Of a stretch of DNA of 64,000 nt, positions 17,610 through 25,635 are shown piece after piece. The DNA is from Fen-1359 sp963710355 (GTDB lineage: Bacteria > Planctomycetota > Phycisphaerae > Sedimentisphaerales > Anaerobacaceae). Under the pieces are notes generated by a model. That model did not search any database, was not told the DNA's origin, and was given only the letters and a program-made list of their open reading frames with translations. Positions within the stretch are counted from its first letter, which is position 1. The number at the start of each line of letters is the position of its first letter. The position numbers and the translations under genes were made by a program. The stretch covers positions 806,001 through 870,000 of the forward strand of contig CAVPZU010000001.1 of the NCBI GenBank assembly GCA_963710355.1, in the 5' to 3' direction.

Positions 17610-19703
17610 ATGAAGATTTCCTTAAACTGGTTAAATGATTATGTCAAAATCGACAAGTCCGCAGAGGAAATTGCCGAAATTTTAAGCGACCTCGGCTTTC
17701 CAAACGAAGGCATCGAACATCTCGAAGACGATACGGTTATAGACTTGGAGATAACCAGCAATCGCGGTGATTGTTTGGGCCATATCGGCGTCGCAAGGGA
17801 GTTGGCCGCCGCCACTGGTGCCGATTTGAAGTTGCCTGCCATTGACCTCGTCGAGTCGCAAAGAAATGCAGGCGACCTTGTCGGTGTTGAGATTTTGGAG
17901 CCGGCGCTTTGCGGCAGATACACCGCTCGCGTTATTGAGGCCGTTATGGTCGGCCCATCGCCGCAATGGATGGTAAAAAGGCTCGAAGCGGTTGGCCTAC
18001 GCAGCGTCAATAATGTCGTGGATGCCACAAATTATGCGATGATGGAGACGGGCCAGCCCCCCCACGCCTTCGATTATGACAAAATCGCCAATGGCAAAAT
18101 CATCGTCCGAAAGGCAAAGCCCGGCGAAACGCTGGTAAGCATCGACGGTACCCGCTGCCAGTTATCCGACAATATGCTTGTAATTGCCGACCCAAAAGGG
18201 CCTGTCGCAATCGCAGGCGTTATGGGCGGCCTTGATACCGAGGTCAGCAATCACACGACCCGGATTCTCCTCGAAGATGCCCACTTCGACCCCCTTTCAG
18301 TCAGGACTACTTCGCGGCAGCTGGGCCTGCCATCAGAGGCCTCCTACCGCTTTGAAAGGATTGTGGATATTGATAATATTGATTGGGCATCCAAAAGATG
18401 CGCACAACTGATTGTCCAGACCTCAGGCGGCCATATTGCAAAAGGCGCCGTTGACGTCTACCCGGGGAAACCATCTAAAAAAGAAGTAACCTTAAGATTG
18501 GAAAGATTGAAAAAACTGCTCGGCATCGATGTGCCGGTCGATGATATTTTGCGAATACTTTCAGCGTTGAGTTTTCAGCCTAAAAGCAGGAGCCAGGTTA
18601 TCGTCTGCACAATTCCATCGTGGCGGAGCGACGTCTATCGGGAGGCGGATTTAATAGAAGAAGTGGCACGGGTCTATGGATATAACAAAGTGCCGACCGA
18701 AAAGAAAATCAGCATAGAGGTGAAAGCTGCCGACAATCGCCGGAAAATTACAAATCTTATACGGGCTTACCTTAACGGCTGCGGCTTATTTGAGACTATC
18801 ACGGCCAGCTTTGTCGATAGTTCCACTGCCGGCCTGTTCGGCAAGATTGCCCCCGATTCGCATTTATCCGTAAGTGAGCAGCTCCGGCCTGGGCTGAATC
18901 TGCTGCGTCAGACTCTTTTAGGATCACTGCTTGAGGTTTTGAAAACGAACCTGAATGTGAAGAATCGGCCCTGCAGGATTTACGAAATCGCCGACACATT
19001 CCTTCCGACAAAGCAGGGTCTGCCCGATGAAAAGACAAAACTCGCTGTCGTCTATGACGGCTCCTTCAGAGAGCTGAAAGGGGTCATTGAAGGATTGCTG
19101 CAGGCCCTTAACAGCAATGTAAAGGTCAAATTTGTCCCCGGCGATTTTGTTTGGGCAAAGGCCGCTGCAGCCGTTATTACTGATAATACGGAACTGGGCA
19201 GCGCCGGCATTATCTCAAAAAAACTGATGGAAAAATTCGACTTTCCACCCGCAGAAATATGTGCAGCGGAACTTGACCTTGAAGGACTTTTTGCCCTTTA
19301 CAATAGGACGGTCAAATACAGGAATGTGCCGAGATTTCCGGCTGTTGAACGGGATTTGTCGATAATTGTTGACGAAAAAATACAGTGGTCTGAAATTGAA
19401 AATGCTGTTCGCAAAAAAGCTTCTGCCCAGCTCGAGATTGTCCGCTTTGTCGAGGTATATCGAGGCAAAAACATCCCGCAGGGCAAAAAAAGCATTATGC
19501 TTTCGCTCCTCTTTCGAGACGATGACGGCACACTTACTCACGATGCGGTTGACCGTTTCCAGTCAGATATTGTTGCGGAATTGGAAAAGGCCACAGGCGC
19601 ACAACTGCGCAACCGCCTGAATTTAAAAAGATATAAACCACGAAAGACGCTTTTTAAGGCGGCGGACAGGAAATATCGAAAGAATAAAAGACAATTCGAG
19701 TAA
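17610..19703 (+). CDS. pheT: Phenylalanyl-tRNA synthetase beta subunit, short form
   Basis: Beta chain of the alpha2-beta2 Phe-tRNA synthetase. Seen are the N-terminal MKISLNWLNDYV, the B3/4 editing domain (about 100-290, with VNNVVDATNYAMMETGQPPHAFD), the B5 domain (about 295-370), the catalytic-like core, and the C-terminal anticodon-binding FDX-ACB domain (about 595-685, PRFPAVERDLSIIVDE). At 697 residues it is roughly 100 shorter than the usual bacterial protein: the EMAP-II-like tRNA-binding domain normally inserted near residues 40-150 is missing. Such short forms exist in other phyla. No pheS lies next to it. Confidence 0.95.
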   Translation: MKISLNWLNDYVKIDKSAEEIAEILSDLGFPNEGIEHLEDDTVIDLEITSNRGDCLGHIGVARELAAATGADLKLPAIDLVESQRNAGDLVGVEILEPALCGRYTARVIEAVMVGPSPQWMVKRLEAVGLRSVNNVVDATNYAMMETGQPPHAFDYDKIANGKIIVRKAKPGETLVSIDGTRCQLSDNMLVIADPKGPVAIAGVMGGLDTEVSNHTTRILLEDAHFDPLSVRTTSRQLGLPSEASYRFERIVDIDNIDWASKRCAQLIVQTSGGHIAKGAVDVYPGKPSKKEVTLRLERLKKLLGIDVPVDDILRILSALSFQPKSRSQVIVCTIPSWRSDVYREADLIEEVARVYGYNKVPTEKKISIEVKAADNRRKITNLIRAYLNGCGLFETITASFVDSSTAGLFGKIAPDSHLSVSEQLRPGLNLLRQTLLGSLLEVLKTNLNVKNRPCRIYEIADTFLPTKQGLPDEKTKLAVVYDGSFRELKGVIEGLLQALNSNVKVKFVPGDFVWAKAAAAVITDNTELGSAGIISKKLMEKFDFPPAEICAAELDLEGLFALYNRTVKYRNVPRFPAVERDLSIIVDEKIQWSEIENAVRKKASAQLEIVRFVEVYRGKNIPQGKKSIMLSLLFRDDDGTLTHDAVDRFQSDIVAELEKATGAQLRNRLNLKRYKPRKTLFKAADRKYRKNKRQFE

Positions 19704-19842
19704 GATTATGGAATCGAAATGACCTTACTCCCAAAAACTGTGCCGCTTGCAATTATGTGTCAATATGCCTACTATGACCCTGTCTTTTAAATAGACCATA
19801 TCCAAATCCGTATTAATTTGTTTAGTTTCAACAGGGAGATTT

Positions 19843-20139
19843 ATGAAATTTGACCCGACTAAAATGAAGGGCTGGCAGATTGCCGAGGCCGCCGAGCAAA
19901 CAATGAAGCCCGTTACTCTTCTGGGCAGAGAGCTCGGGCTGAAAGATAACGAAATCCTTCCGATGGGGCAGCATCTGGCTCGCGTGGATTTTAGCCGGGC
20001 AATGGCACGTCTAAAAGGCGGCCGGAACACGGCAAAATATATTGACGTAACCGCAATTACGCCCACACCTCTGGGCGAGGGCAAAACCACTATGGTCATC
20101 GGGCTGATTGAAGGACTGGGCGTCTGGGCAAAAGTGTAA
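19843..20139 (+). CDS. fhs: Formate--tetrahydrofolate ligase, N-terminal fragment
   Basis: ATP-dependent formation of 10-formyl-THF, an entry to C1 metabolism and the methyl branch of the Wood-Ljungdahl pathway. The fragment has the N-terminal region and the ATP-binding motif TPTPLGEGKTTMVIGL. A good Shine-Dalgarno sequence (GGGAG) precedes the ATG. The frame is lost between 20112 and 20127. For about 35 bases the true protein (GKSVTGVIRQPT) is in frame 3, and a second one-base loss near 20160 moves it to frame 2. Confidence 0.9.
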   Translation: MKFDPTKMKGWQIAEAAEQTMKPVTLLGRELGLKDNEILPMGQHLARVDFSRAMARLKGGRNTAKYIDVTAITPTPLGEGKTTMVIGLIEGLGVWAKV

Positions 20140-20161
20140 CCGGCGTCATTCGACAGCCAAC

Positions 20162-21607
20162 GCCGGACCCACGTTCAATATCAAAGGTACCGCAGCCGGC
20201 GGCGGACTGGCTCAATGTATCCCGCTGGTGCCGTTTGCCATCAGATTGACGGGGGATATCGACCATATCACAAACGCCCATAATCTGGCAATGGTCGCAC
20301 TGACGGCCAGAATGCAGCACGAAAGAAATTATGACGACCAGCGGCTGGCAAAAAGCGGGATGCGACGGCTGAACATCGACCCAAAACGAGTCCAGATAAA
20401 ATGGGTGATGGACTTCTGTGCCCAGTCGCTGCGGAATATCATCGTCGGCAAAGGCACGGCGATGGACGGCTACCGGATGGAATCAGGATTTGCAATATCG
20501 TCGTCGAGCGAACTGATGGCGATACTGGCCGTCTCGAAGGATTTAAAAGACCTTCGCAGCAGAATAGCGAAAATGGTTGTCGCTTACGACAAAAGCGGTA
20601 ACGAGATTACGACAGCAGACCTCGAAGTTGACGGTGCGATGGCCGCCTGGATGCTCGATACCATTAACCCGACCCTCGTACAGACCCTTGAGGGGCAGCC
20701 GGTATTTGTCCACGCTGGCCCCTTTGCCAATATCGCCATCGGGCAAAGCTCAATCATTGCCGACCTGCTGGCTGCAAAATTGTCGGAATATCATATAACC
20801 GAAAGCGGCTTCGGCTCAGACATCGGTTACGAAAAATTCTGGAACCTCAAATGCCGGATATCGGGTCTGAAACCCGACGCCGTTGTAATCGTAACCACCG
20901 TTCGCGCCTTGAAGATGCATGGCGGAGGCCCAACCGTAAAACCCGGTGCGCCGCTGAGCGAGGAATATACAAAAGAGCATCTTGAACTTCTTGAAAAAGG
21001 ATGTGAGAATCTGATAGCCCATATCGAAATCGTGAAAAAAAGCGGCGTTCGTCCTGTGGTCTGCGTCAACCGTTTTCTTACCGATACGCCGGCTGAAATC
21101 GCAATGGTCCGCAGGGTCGCCGAGCAAAACGGTGCAATAGCGGCCTGTTCCGAGCATTGGTTAAAGGGAGGTGTTGGTGCGGTAGAACTGGCGGAAAAAG
21201 TGATTGCCTCCTGCGAGGAAAAAAAGGAATTCAGGTTCCTTTACGAACCCGATATGCCGCTGAGGAAACAAATTGAACTCATCGCCACCGCAATCTACGG
21301 CGCCTCCGGCGTTACATACAGCCCCAAAGCCCTGAAAAAGGCAAAAGCACTTGAGGCCGACTCTCAATCTATGCACTTGGGAACATGTATGGTGAAGACG
21401 CAATTAAGTTTATCGCACGACCCCAATATAAAAGGTCGGCCGAGAAACTGGCAGCTTCCCATCCGCGATTTTATGGTCTATAAAGGGGCCGGTTTTATCG
21501 TGCCGGTTGCGGGGGATATTCAATTGATGCCGGGGACGGCCTCGAACCCTGCTTTCCGTCGTATAGACATCGATGTCGATACCCGAAAAGTGACCGGATT
21601 GTTTTAA
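20162..21607 (+). CDS. fhs: Formate--tetrahydrofolate ligase, main C-terminal fragment
   Basis: Starts at the conserved GPTFNIKGTAAGGGLAQ and continues to a normal end (PGTASNPAFRRIDIDVD ... VTGLF). Includes the family segments LTGDIDHITNAHNL, SGFGSDIGYEKFWNLKCR and LMPGTASNPA. The open frame itself extends back to 20108, but those residues are out of frame. Total length of the repaired protein is about 585, a little above the usual 550-560. The position of the true second indel cannot be fixed without reads. Confidence 0.92.
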   Translation, partial: AGPTFNIKGTAAGGGLAQCIPLVPFAIRLTGDIDHITNAHNLAMVALTARMQHERNYDDQRLAKSGMRRLNIDPKRVQIKWVMDFCAQSLRNIIVGKGTAMDGYRMESGFAISSSSELMAILAVSKDLKDLRSRIAKMVVAYDKSGNEITTADLEVDGAMAAWMLDTINPTLVQTLEGQPVFVHAGPFANIAIGQSSIIADLLAAKLSEYHITESGFGSDIGYEKFWNLKCRISGLKPDAVVIVTTVRALKMHGGGPTVKPGAPLSEEYTKEHLELLEKGCENLIAHIEIVKKSGVRPVVCVNRFLTDTPAEIAMVRRVAEQNGAIAACSEHWLKGGVGAVELAEKVIASCEEKKEFRFLYEPDMPLRKQIELIATAIYGASGVTYSPKALKKAKALEADSQSMHLGTCMVKTQLSLSHDPNIKGRPRNWQLPIRDFMVYKGAGFIVPVAGDIQLMPGTASNPAFRRIDIDVDTRKVTGLF

Positions 21608-21934
21608 GAACTGATGATATCCAAAATCCGTAATATTAAGCAATCAAAGCAACTGAGGAGTTGCAGCAGAAGAAAATCAGACGAGTATTGAAGAATCAAC
21701 GAGAACTTCTTATACTGGCAGAAAGAAGTCTGTGTTTTGCGTTTTAGCAATCAATAAATCCGGCGAAGGTTCGCCAAGCAACACGATAATAGCAGTACTC
21801 TGATAATACTCGTGCTAAACGCTGACAAAGGGATTAAAGTAACGAGATATTTATGTGCCTAAAGGTACTGATGGCGGTGTTGTAATGCGTTTTATACAGA
21901 CTGAATAATTATTGTTCGGTTTATAGGATTAGCG
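21608..21934. other. Intergenic region between fhs and the TIR gene
   Basis: No gene recognised. A short hairpin GGCGAA-gg-TTCGCC lies near 21763-21776. The right end (about 21870-21918) resembles the sequence before the next gene: both have gatggcggt(g/t)ttgtaa and gcgttttat and share an exact 13-base motif directly before the coding region. It may be a divergent recombination site. Confidence 0.4.
21906..21918 (+). repeat. 13-base cassette-boundary motif, copy 1
   Basis: TAATTATTGTTCG, exact match to 23020-23032. It ends 16 bases before the ATG of the TIR gene. The GTTCG(G) end resembles the core GTTRRRY of integron attC sites. Confidence 0.6.
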
Positions 21935-22201
21935 ATGCACGACGTTTTTGTATGTCACGCGAGCGAGGATAAAGACAAAATAGCACGTCCCTTGGCTGAA
22001 GGTCTTCGATCTTCGGGTTTGAATGTCTGGTATGACGAATTCTCCCTTAAACTTGGGGATTCACTTCGAGGAAGCATCGATAGAGGTCTTGCTGATTCGC
22101 GTTTTGGTATAGTTGTGCTTAGTCACCATTTCTTTTCCATTTCCAAGAGTTGGCCGCAGAATGAGACTGAATGGGCTTTTTGCGAAAGAGACCACAAGTA
22201 G
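21935..22201 (+). CDS. TIR-domain protein, N-terminal fragment
   Basis: Bacterial TIR domain of the TIR_2 type: DVFVCHASEDKDKIARPLAEGL (box-1-like strand and BB loop), then VWYDEFSLKLGDSLRGSIDRGLADSRFGIVVLS, and WPQNETE, whose Glu occupies the position of the catalytic glutamate of NAD-cleaving TIR domains. The frame breaks near 22172 (one extra T); removing it gives the family sequence ETEGLFAKE. A role in anti-phage abortive infection or NAD hydrolysis is plausible from the family but not shown here. Confidence 0.85.
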   Translation: MHDVFVCHASEDKDKIARPLAEGLRSSGLNVWYDEFSLKLGDSLRGSIDRGLADSRFGIVVLSHHFFSISKSWPQNETEWAFCERDHK

Positions 22202-22544
22202 GGAAAAGAAAATAATCCCAATCTGGCACGAGATTACGCAAAGTGAAATCACCCAGTATTCTCCCATTCTTGCCGACAGAGTTGCCGTCAAAACGACTGT
22301 CAGTCTCGATTCTGTGCTTGAGCAAGTTTTGGACATAATTGTTGCCGGCCGACAACACAAGGCTGGAAATGGCCGAGTAGTTGCTATAACCCCAACTTCT
22401 GTCAGGCTCTATTCTGGGGAATGGCACGCACAGACGCCAATAACTGTTACGAATCTTGGGAACTCTCCGGCCTACAGTGTAGCTCTTAAGATACTTGTTC
22501 ACGGTCAAGAGGGTAACAGCTTCTTCCTTGGAGGTAGAAACTGA
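22172..22544 (+). CDS. TIR-domain protein, middle fragment
   Basis: Continuation of the TIR protein (GLFAKETTSREKKIIPIWHEITQSEI). The end of the TIR domain (IPIWH, YSPILADRVAV) is followed by a linker and the start of a beta-rich domain (TPITVTNLGNSPAYSVAL). A second shift near 22530 sends it to the next frame. Confidence 0.75.
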
Positions 22545-22842
22545 CCCGCAGGACCACCTGCTCGAATCAGCGATTGGCCATATCACTGTGTCTGCTGATC
22601 TGTTGCGATTAAACTGTACATCGAGAGATGGACAGCAGATTGTTTGGCTCATTTTGCATACTGTGCTAGCGAAAAGCAGTCGCACCATCTCCATTAAGGG
22701 CACGGTACCGGTTGATAGTTCGGCTGATGTTGCAGTAGTCGATGTCAATGAAAGGCCTCAAGAGCTCCTGACGAGGCAGGGGCAAGAATTGGCGATTATG
22801 TTTAAACCTACCGAGGACTTGGTTGTCAATGGATCTCGATAA
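22530..22842 (+). CDS. TIR-domain protein, C-terminal beta-sandwich fragment
   Basis: Third part, from LEVETDPQDHLLESAIGHI. Together with the preceding TPITVTNLGNSPAYSVAL it looks like an Ig-like/CARDB-type beta-sandwich placed C-terminal to the TIR domain. The whole repaired protein is about 300 residues. The beta-sandwich call rests on the alternating hydrophobic pattern and the NLGNSPA turn only. Confidence 0.6.
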
Positions 22843-23019
22843 AGATGAGGCGAAAGACATAGACGAAATTGTGAGTGTAAGACATAATTGCATCCGGAGG
22901 GCAAGCAAGCCAGTAATACGGTGATGGCGGTTTTGTAAAAGAAGGGTATTAAAAAACGGAAATAAGCAGCGTTTTATCTGGATAAGAAAACGAAACGCCG
23001 CATCTTATGCGGATCAACC

Positions 23020-23032
23020 TAATTATTGTTCG
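23020..23032 (+). repeat. 13-base cassette-boundary motif, copy 2
   Basis: TAATTATTGTTCG, exact match to 21906-21918, placed 20 bases before the ATG of the nuclease gene. Just upstream is a perfect small hairpin CCGCAT-ctt-ATGCGG (about 22999-23013). Confidence 0.6.
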
Positions 23033-23052
23033 CAACAAGAAAGGAGCCTAAG

Positions 23053-23844
23053 ATGCTTGAATACATAAGAGGAGAATTATCAGAGAAGGAGCTTGAGGAC
23101 CGTATTTTAAAGTATCCTTATTTGATTGAAGGAGGATTGAAGTACCTGGAGCACCAACGATATACTTCTTCCGGACGATTGGACATACTATTCGTTGATA
23201 GCAATGGGACGCTTGTAGTCGCAGAACTAAAGATTATTGAAGATGTTAATATGCTGTTTCAAGCTTTGGATTATTTTGATTACGTCGTAGAAAAAATTGA
23301 AGGGTTTGCAAGACTATATTCAAAAGATGAAATAGACATAGAAAAATATCCCCGCTTGATGCTCATTGCGCCGAGTTTCAGTCCCATTATGATAAATCGC
23401 TGTCGATGGCTGAACCCAGACATCCAGGTTTCACTTTTTGTTTACCAATATCTATCTTTTCCGAACAACAAGGAAGATACTCTCGTTTTTATTCCTCAAG
23501 AGGTATCTGTCCAGCCGAATGTCCTGAGAAAAGCACCAGAGTTAACTGAGCTCTTGACCTACATTAAGAACGAGAGTGTCCGGCAATTGGCGAAGCGATT
23601 ATTAGACGAGGCAAAGAGCCTTACAAAAGAAATAACAGTTGACCCGTTACAATGGGGTAAGTCTGTTAAATACAAAGGTTCGGTTCTTTTCTACTGGGAA
23701 CCCCGCCAAGCATTCATACGGATATCTACTCAGAATGAAGACGGTAATTGGGCAAGATTCAATATTGAAAATGAGGATGAGTATTCCAGAGTCATGGAAC
23801 AAATCAAGAACAATATAAAAAACCGTGACAAAGAGAATGCATAA
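23053..23844 (+). CDS. NucS/EndoMS-like (DUF91-type) PD-(D/E)XK nuclease
   Basis: Protein of 263 residues. The catalytic core lies at about 30-75: GRLDILFVDSNGTLVVAELKI is the D-x(n)-E-x-K signature of PD-(D/E)XK nucleases, here in the NucS/DUF91 form, followed by QALDYFDYV. The C-terminal half (165-263) is not recognised. The ATG at 23053 has a strong AAGGAG six bases upstream, so it is chosen over a TTG at 23026. The stop codon lies inside the attC-like site at the 3' end, as is usual for integron cassettes. Function is probably DNA cleavage in repair or defence. Confidence 0.82.
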   Translation: MLEYIRGELSEKELEDRILKYPYLIEGGLKYLEHQRYTSSGRLDILFVDSNGTLVVAELKIIEDVNMLFQALDYFDYVVEKIEGFARLYSKDEIDIEKYPRLMLIAPSFSPIMINRCRWLNPDIQVSLFVYQYLSFPNNKEDTLVFIPQEVSVQPNVLRKAPELTELLTYIKNESVRQLAKRLLDEAKSLTKEITVDPLQWGKSVKYKGSVLFYWEPRQAFIRISTQNEDGNWARFNIENEDEYSRVMEQIKNNIKNRDKENA

Positions 23845-23896
23845 CGAATCACTCCAGCGGACGCTCGTTAGCTGCCGCTGACTTTAGGCGTTCGGC
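23839..23896 (+). other. attC-like recombination site
   Basis: A 58-base imperfect palindrome. It has an R''-like end GCATAAC with GAATCACTC (from 23839), an inner stem CAGCGG (23855-23860) / CCGCTG (23875-23880), and an end GACTTTAGGCGTTCGGC closing with GTTCGGC at 23890-23896. Length, order and the CTTTAGGCGTT box match integron 59-base elements; the R core differs from the usual GTTRRRY by a C at position 4. No integrase gene is in the window. Confidence 0.7.
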
Positions 23897-23989
23897 GGTA
23901 AAGGTGTCGATAGAGAAACATGAAAAGACCACTATGCAATGGCTGAAAAAGCAGACCAAAAACAAAAATGAAAAAGACACTGATTTTAC

Positions 23990-24062
23990 GCTGTTGACAT
24001 TAGACACGGATTAACACGGATTTACACTGTTTATAACTCATTTCTCTTTGTCCTCTGTGGCT
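23990..24062. repeat. Dispersed 'acacggattaacacggattt' repeat
   Basis: Contains gacacggattaacacggat followed by tttacactg and tttgtcctctgtggctta. Same family as the copies near 2408 and 3350. Lies between the attC-like site and the AP2-domain ORF. Confidence 0.6.
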
Positions 24063-24322
24063 TATTTTTCTTCCGGGAAATTCAAATAAGCAAATTCGCC
24101 GAATAGTTTTGCCGCCGCTTTGTCGTATGTCTTGGCAGCATCAATTTCATTATCAAACCGTCCGAGATACTTTTTTTTACCTCTGAATTTGATTATTGCT
24201 GTCCATATCCTGCTTTCTTTACACCAGTGGACCCCCTTATACCGAGATGTTTTTTTGTTTGGTCTGCGATTGAATAGATTTTCTGCTCTCTTTGCGTTAT
24301 CGGACCGTGGCGTTTGAAACAA
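24062..24322 (-). CDS. AP2/ERF-domain protein, likely remnant of an HNH homing endonuclease
   Basis: Protein of 86 residues whose last 60 form an AP2 DNA-binding domain: SRYKGVHWCKESRIWTAII, then KKKYLGRFDNEIDAAKTYD and KLFGEFAYLNFPE. In bacteria this domain normally follows an HNH nuclease in homing endonucleases; the segment NLFNRRPNKKTSRYKGV is the usual HNH-AP2 junction. Upstream, only a TTG start is available and an in-frame stop lies shortly before it; no HNH catalytic residues are seen. So it is probably a decayed mobile gene, or damaged by an indel. Confidence 0.7.
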   Translation of the reverse strand: MFQTPRSDNAKRAENLFNRRPNKKTSRYKGVHWCKESRIWTAIIKFRGKKKYLGRFDNEIDAAKTYDKAAAKLFGEFAYLNFPEEK

Positions 24323-24597
24323 CGGAAGTCATAACACCGGCAAAAACTTCTGGTATCAGAGGAACAAATTGCCAGCCCGGTTCGATTAGATTTCGGCAGT
24401 TGGTATTCGTAAATACGGGTTTTGCCGCAAAAAAGACGATTTACCACAGGAAAAGCGATAACCGGTCAATATGGCATAATATTTGCGGCTATTTCATTAA
24501 CCTGCTTGTTGTCAAACGCAGAAGGTCTGCGTTGCCGCAGGTTAAAGAGAATTAAAAAGTATTACCTCAAATACTGATAAGAAAGGAGGTGATAATT

Positions 24598-25122
24598 ATG
24601 ACAATCAGTGGAATTGGACAGAGTATGTCGATGCAGAGCATGTTCGGAATGAAGCCGCCGAGTGCGAGCGATATGGCCAGTCGTATAATGAATGAGCTCG
24701 ATACCGACGGGGATGGTGCCCTGAGCACGGACGAAATCAGCAAAGGCGGTAAACGCGCAAAAAAGATCCTTGAGGCTGACACCAATGGTGACGGCAAAGT
24801 CACCATGGATGAGCTTCTTGCCTACATTTCGAAAAAGAAGCCTGAAATGAATGGAATGCAGCCGCCGAGTGCAAGCAATATAGCCAGTCATATAATGGAC
24901 AAGCTCGATACCAACGGAGATGGCGTTCTGAGCACAGACGAAATCAACGCAGGCGGAAAACGTTCACAAAAAATCCTCGAAGCCGACACCAATGGCGACG
25001 GAAAAGTCACTATGGATGAACTTCTTGCCGACATTTCAAAAAAGATAGCGAGCATCTCTAACTTTTTGACGGTACAATCTGAACAAACAGATAAAAACTC
25101 AGATGTTAATGTGCTTGCCTAA
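24598..25122 (+). CDS. EF-hand calcium-binding protein with a tandem duplication
   Basis: Protein of 174 residues with four canonical EF-hand loops: DTDGDGALSTDE, DTNGDGKVTMDE, DTNGDGVLSTDE and DTNGDGKVTMDE. They are arranged as two nearly identical units of about 70 residues, each starting M(K/Q)PPSAS. The first ATG after a perfect AAGGAGGT (24583-24590) is at 24598. No signal peptide is seen, although the N-terminus (ISGIGQSMSMQSMFGM) resembles small EF-hand proteins of other Gram-negatives. Calcium binding is nearly certain; the role (buffer or sensor) is unknown. Confidence 0.88.
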   Translation: MTISGIGQSMSMQSMFGMKPPSASDMASRIMNELDTDGDGALSTDEISKGGKRAKKILEADTNGDGKVTMDELLAYISKKKPEMNGMQPPSASNIASHIMDKLDTNGDGVLSTDEINAGGKRSQKILEADTNGDGKVTMDELLADISKKIASISNFLTVQSEQTDKNSDVNVLA

Positions 25123-25135
25123 CATGCGGTAATAT

Positions 25136-25175
25136 GCCTGGCCTGATAGGTAAATAAATCCCTGTCAGGTCAGGC
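25136..25175 (+). terminator. Hairpin terminator after the EF-hand gene
   Basis: Fifteen-base-pair stem GCCTGGCCTGATAGG (25136-25150) / CCTGTCAGGTCAGGC (25161-25175) with two G-T wobbles. It starts 13 bases after the stop codon and is followed by a short T-rich stretch. Confidence 0.6.
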
Positions 25176-25356
25176 CTTTGAACGCAGTTTTTGTTTTGCA
25201 AATCCTTTATATCCAACCTGTGTTTTCACCGCTCTGCGGCGATAAAATACCCTTTTGTTTGCGATAGAGCCGATTGCATGGGTTTCTCTGATTTTTATCA
25301 TCTACAGTTTTCTCTTGTGTTTAGCCGATAAATATGTTAAGTTAGATAATGTTGCA

Positions 25357-25555
25357 GGATTACCCCTGCGGTGCTCGTATTGAAAATCTGATTTGAAAAA
25401 ACCGATAAAAGCCAAATCAGGGAAATTGGTCATTGGATGAGTCGAAAACGCCTTGACGCAAGTTAAAAGGACTTTCTCTCATCGCAGACAATTACCCACT
25501 TTGCATTAGAGGGTTTATTCCAAACATTTTCATACGGCATCTGCGGAGGCTAGAC
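25357..25555 (+). ncRNA. ssrS: 6S RNA
   Basis: About 200 bases with the conserved ends of 6S RNA: 5' CCCCTGCGGTGCTCGT and 3' ACGGCATCTGCGGAGGC, which pair to form the closing stem. The middle has the interrupted long-hairpin layout. A GATAAT -10 box (25345-25350) lies about 7 bases before the proposed 5' end and a strong intrinsic terminator follows. 6S RNA mimics an open promoter and sequesters the housekeeping RNA polymerase holoenzyme. Recognised by eye; a covariance-model search would decide. Confidence 0.75.
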
Positions 25556-25561
25556 TGCAGC

Positions 25562-25593
25562 AAAAAGGCCTGCCTTTAGTCAGGCCTTTTTTT
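25562..25593 (+). terminator. Intrinsic terminator of the 6S RNA gene
   Basis: AAAAAGGCCTG / CAGGCCTTTTT (stem 25562-25572 and 25581-25591) with loop cctttagt and a seven-T run. Confidence 0.85.
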
Positions 25594-25635
25594 ATTTTAA
25601 AACCCCCCTTTCCTGTTCAAAAAATTAAGCAAATC

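Noticed and set aside
22119..22748. 209-residue open frame opposite the TIR gene
   Set aside because: It is antisense to well-supported TIR-domain coding sequence and has no recognisable features.
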